Shown piece by piece: positions 63,752-64,000 of a DNA stretch of 64,000 nucleotides. The DNA is taken from contig QWHH01000005.1 of the NCBI GenBank assembly GCA_021404785.1, positions 217,833-281,832 of the forward strand. Direction: 5' to 3'. The stretch is from Lysobacterales bacterium PRO7 (GTDB taxonomy: Bacteria; Pseudomonadota; Gammaproteobacteria; Xanthomonadales; Rhodanobacteraceae). The translations under genes were made by a program, and so were the position numbers. The notes under the pieces were generated by a model that saw nothing but the letters and a program-made list of their open reading frames with translations, made no database searches and had not been told where the DNA came from. The first letter of the stretch is position 1, and each line of letters opens with the position of its first letter.

Positions 63752-64000
63752 CTACTTCGACACCAAATTGAGTTCCGACAATAATTTTGTGAGTCCGAGT
63801 TGCCCCGTCACTCCTGTCTTTTGAAAGATTGTTTTTAGCCGAGTTCGGGCGGAACCCGCAGTAATTCTTACCTGCTTTGCGGCAACGGTGAGATCTCCTG
63901 TTGTTGATTTGCACACAGAACTGAGCCAGGTTTCATAGGGTTTTGCATCCAATTTTGAGCCACCTCCCCAACATCTTCCGGTGCCGTTCTTGCCGGAGTG
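63752..64000 (-). CDS. LuxR-type HTH regulator, C-terminal part only
   Basis: The minus-strand frame is open from the window end for 82 codons. Its last 60 residues resemble the GerE/LuxR helix-turn-helix: a scaffold helix, then LTVAAKQVRITAGSARTRL, then KTIFQKTGVTGQLGLTKLL, where RTRLKTIFQKTG is the recognition-helix region. The N-terminal part lies outside, so sensor type and target are unknown. The base composition is visibly richer in A and T than neighbouring genes, and codons such as TTT, ATA and AAA are frequent, which hints at acquired DNA. It is convergent with parE across 77 bp in which I see nothing but a weak hairpin (CGATGT-CGAT-ACATCG). Confidence 0.65.
   Translation of the reverse strand, partial: HSGKNGTGRCWGGGSKLDAKPYETWLSSVCKSTTGDLTVAAKQVRITAGSARTRLKTIFQKTGVTGQLGLTKLLSELNLVSK

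Overview
The window is a gene-dense, high-GC bacterial chromosome segment. Its gene set and order point to Gammaproteobacteria, order Xanthomonadales (Xanthomonas/Xylella relatives, perhaps the Rhodanobacter/Dokdonella side). The strongest reason is an almost uninterrupted rpf (regulation of pathogenicity factors) locus at 1-20700: aconitase (rpfA), acyl-CoA ligase (rpfB), DSF synthase (rpfF), RpfC and RpfG, followed by lysS, prfB, recJ, an rpfE-like gene, greA and carBA. This order is characteristic of that group. No rRNA, CRISPR array or complete insertion sequence was seen.

Layout. (1) 1-20700: the rpf/DSF signalling and housekeeping block. RpfF makes a cis-2-unsaturated fatty acid signal, RpfC (membrane hybrid kinase) senses it, and RpfG (HD-GYP phosphodiesterase) lowers c-di-GMP. 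A PilZ-domain gene, the usual c-di-GMP receptor fold, sits between rpfB and rpfF and is divergent from rpfF. Seven minus-strand genes from carA to prfB (carA-carB-greA-rpfE-recJ-GT39, then prfB-lysS) are tightly packed, many overlapping by an ATGA. (2) 20719-24930: a small accessory stretch with a phospholipase D-like gene, a deacetylase-like gene paired with a small helical protein, the eroded 3' end of a DNA methyltransferase gene carrying a palindromic repeat pair, and a HigBA-type toxin-antitoxin pair. It ends at a tRNA-Ala/tRNA-Glu operon. (3) 25245-30337: purine salvage (mtnP, hpt), peptidoglycan recycling (nagZ), rlmD, and a plus-strand receiver-Hpt protein. (4) 29618-37944: the envelope-stress and translation/secretion operon rpoE-rseA-mucD-lepA-lepB-DUF4845-rnc-era-recO, headed by a putative sigma-E promoter. 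(5) 37967-43217: a large GGDEF-EAL protein coupled to a small Ycf46-N-terminus-like protein, then a FadB-like beta-oxidation enzyme. (6) 43236-49815: folP, a Ser/Thr kinase-TPR receptor, ftsH and rlmE. (7) 49879-63674: yhbY and a Mth938-like gene, the surE-pcm-yqaA-nlpD-rpoS cluster, an Smr gene, the kdsA-eno-ftsB-ispD-ispF-truD cluster, pyrG flanked by inverted copies of a short repeat, and parE. The last 250 bases hold the 3' end of a LuxR-type regulator gene with visibly lower GC.

Functionally the window combines two layers of c-di-GMP control (RpfG and the GGDEF-EAL protein as enzymes, the PilZ protein as candidate effector) with two alternative sigma factors (RpoE, RpoS). No obviously new multi-gene system was proven. 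The best candidates for follow-up are the PilZ gene inside the rpf locus, the GGDEF-EAL/Ycf46-N pair, the stand-alone receiver-Hpt protein, and the deacetylase/helical-protein pair beside the decayed methyltransferase.
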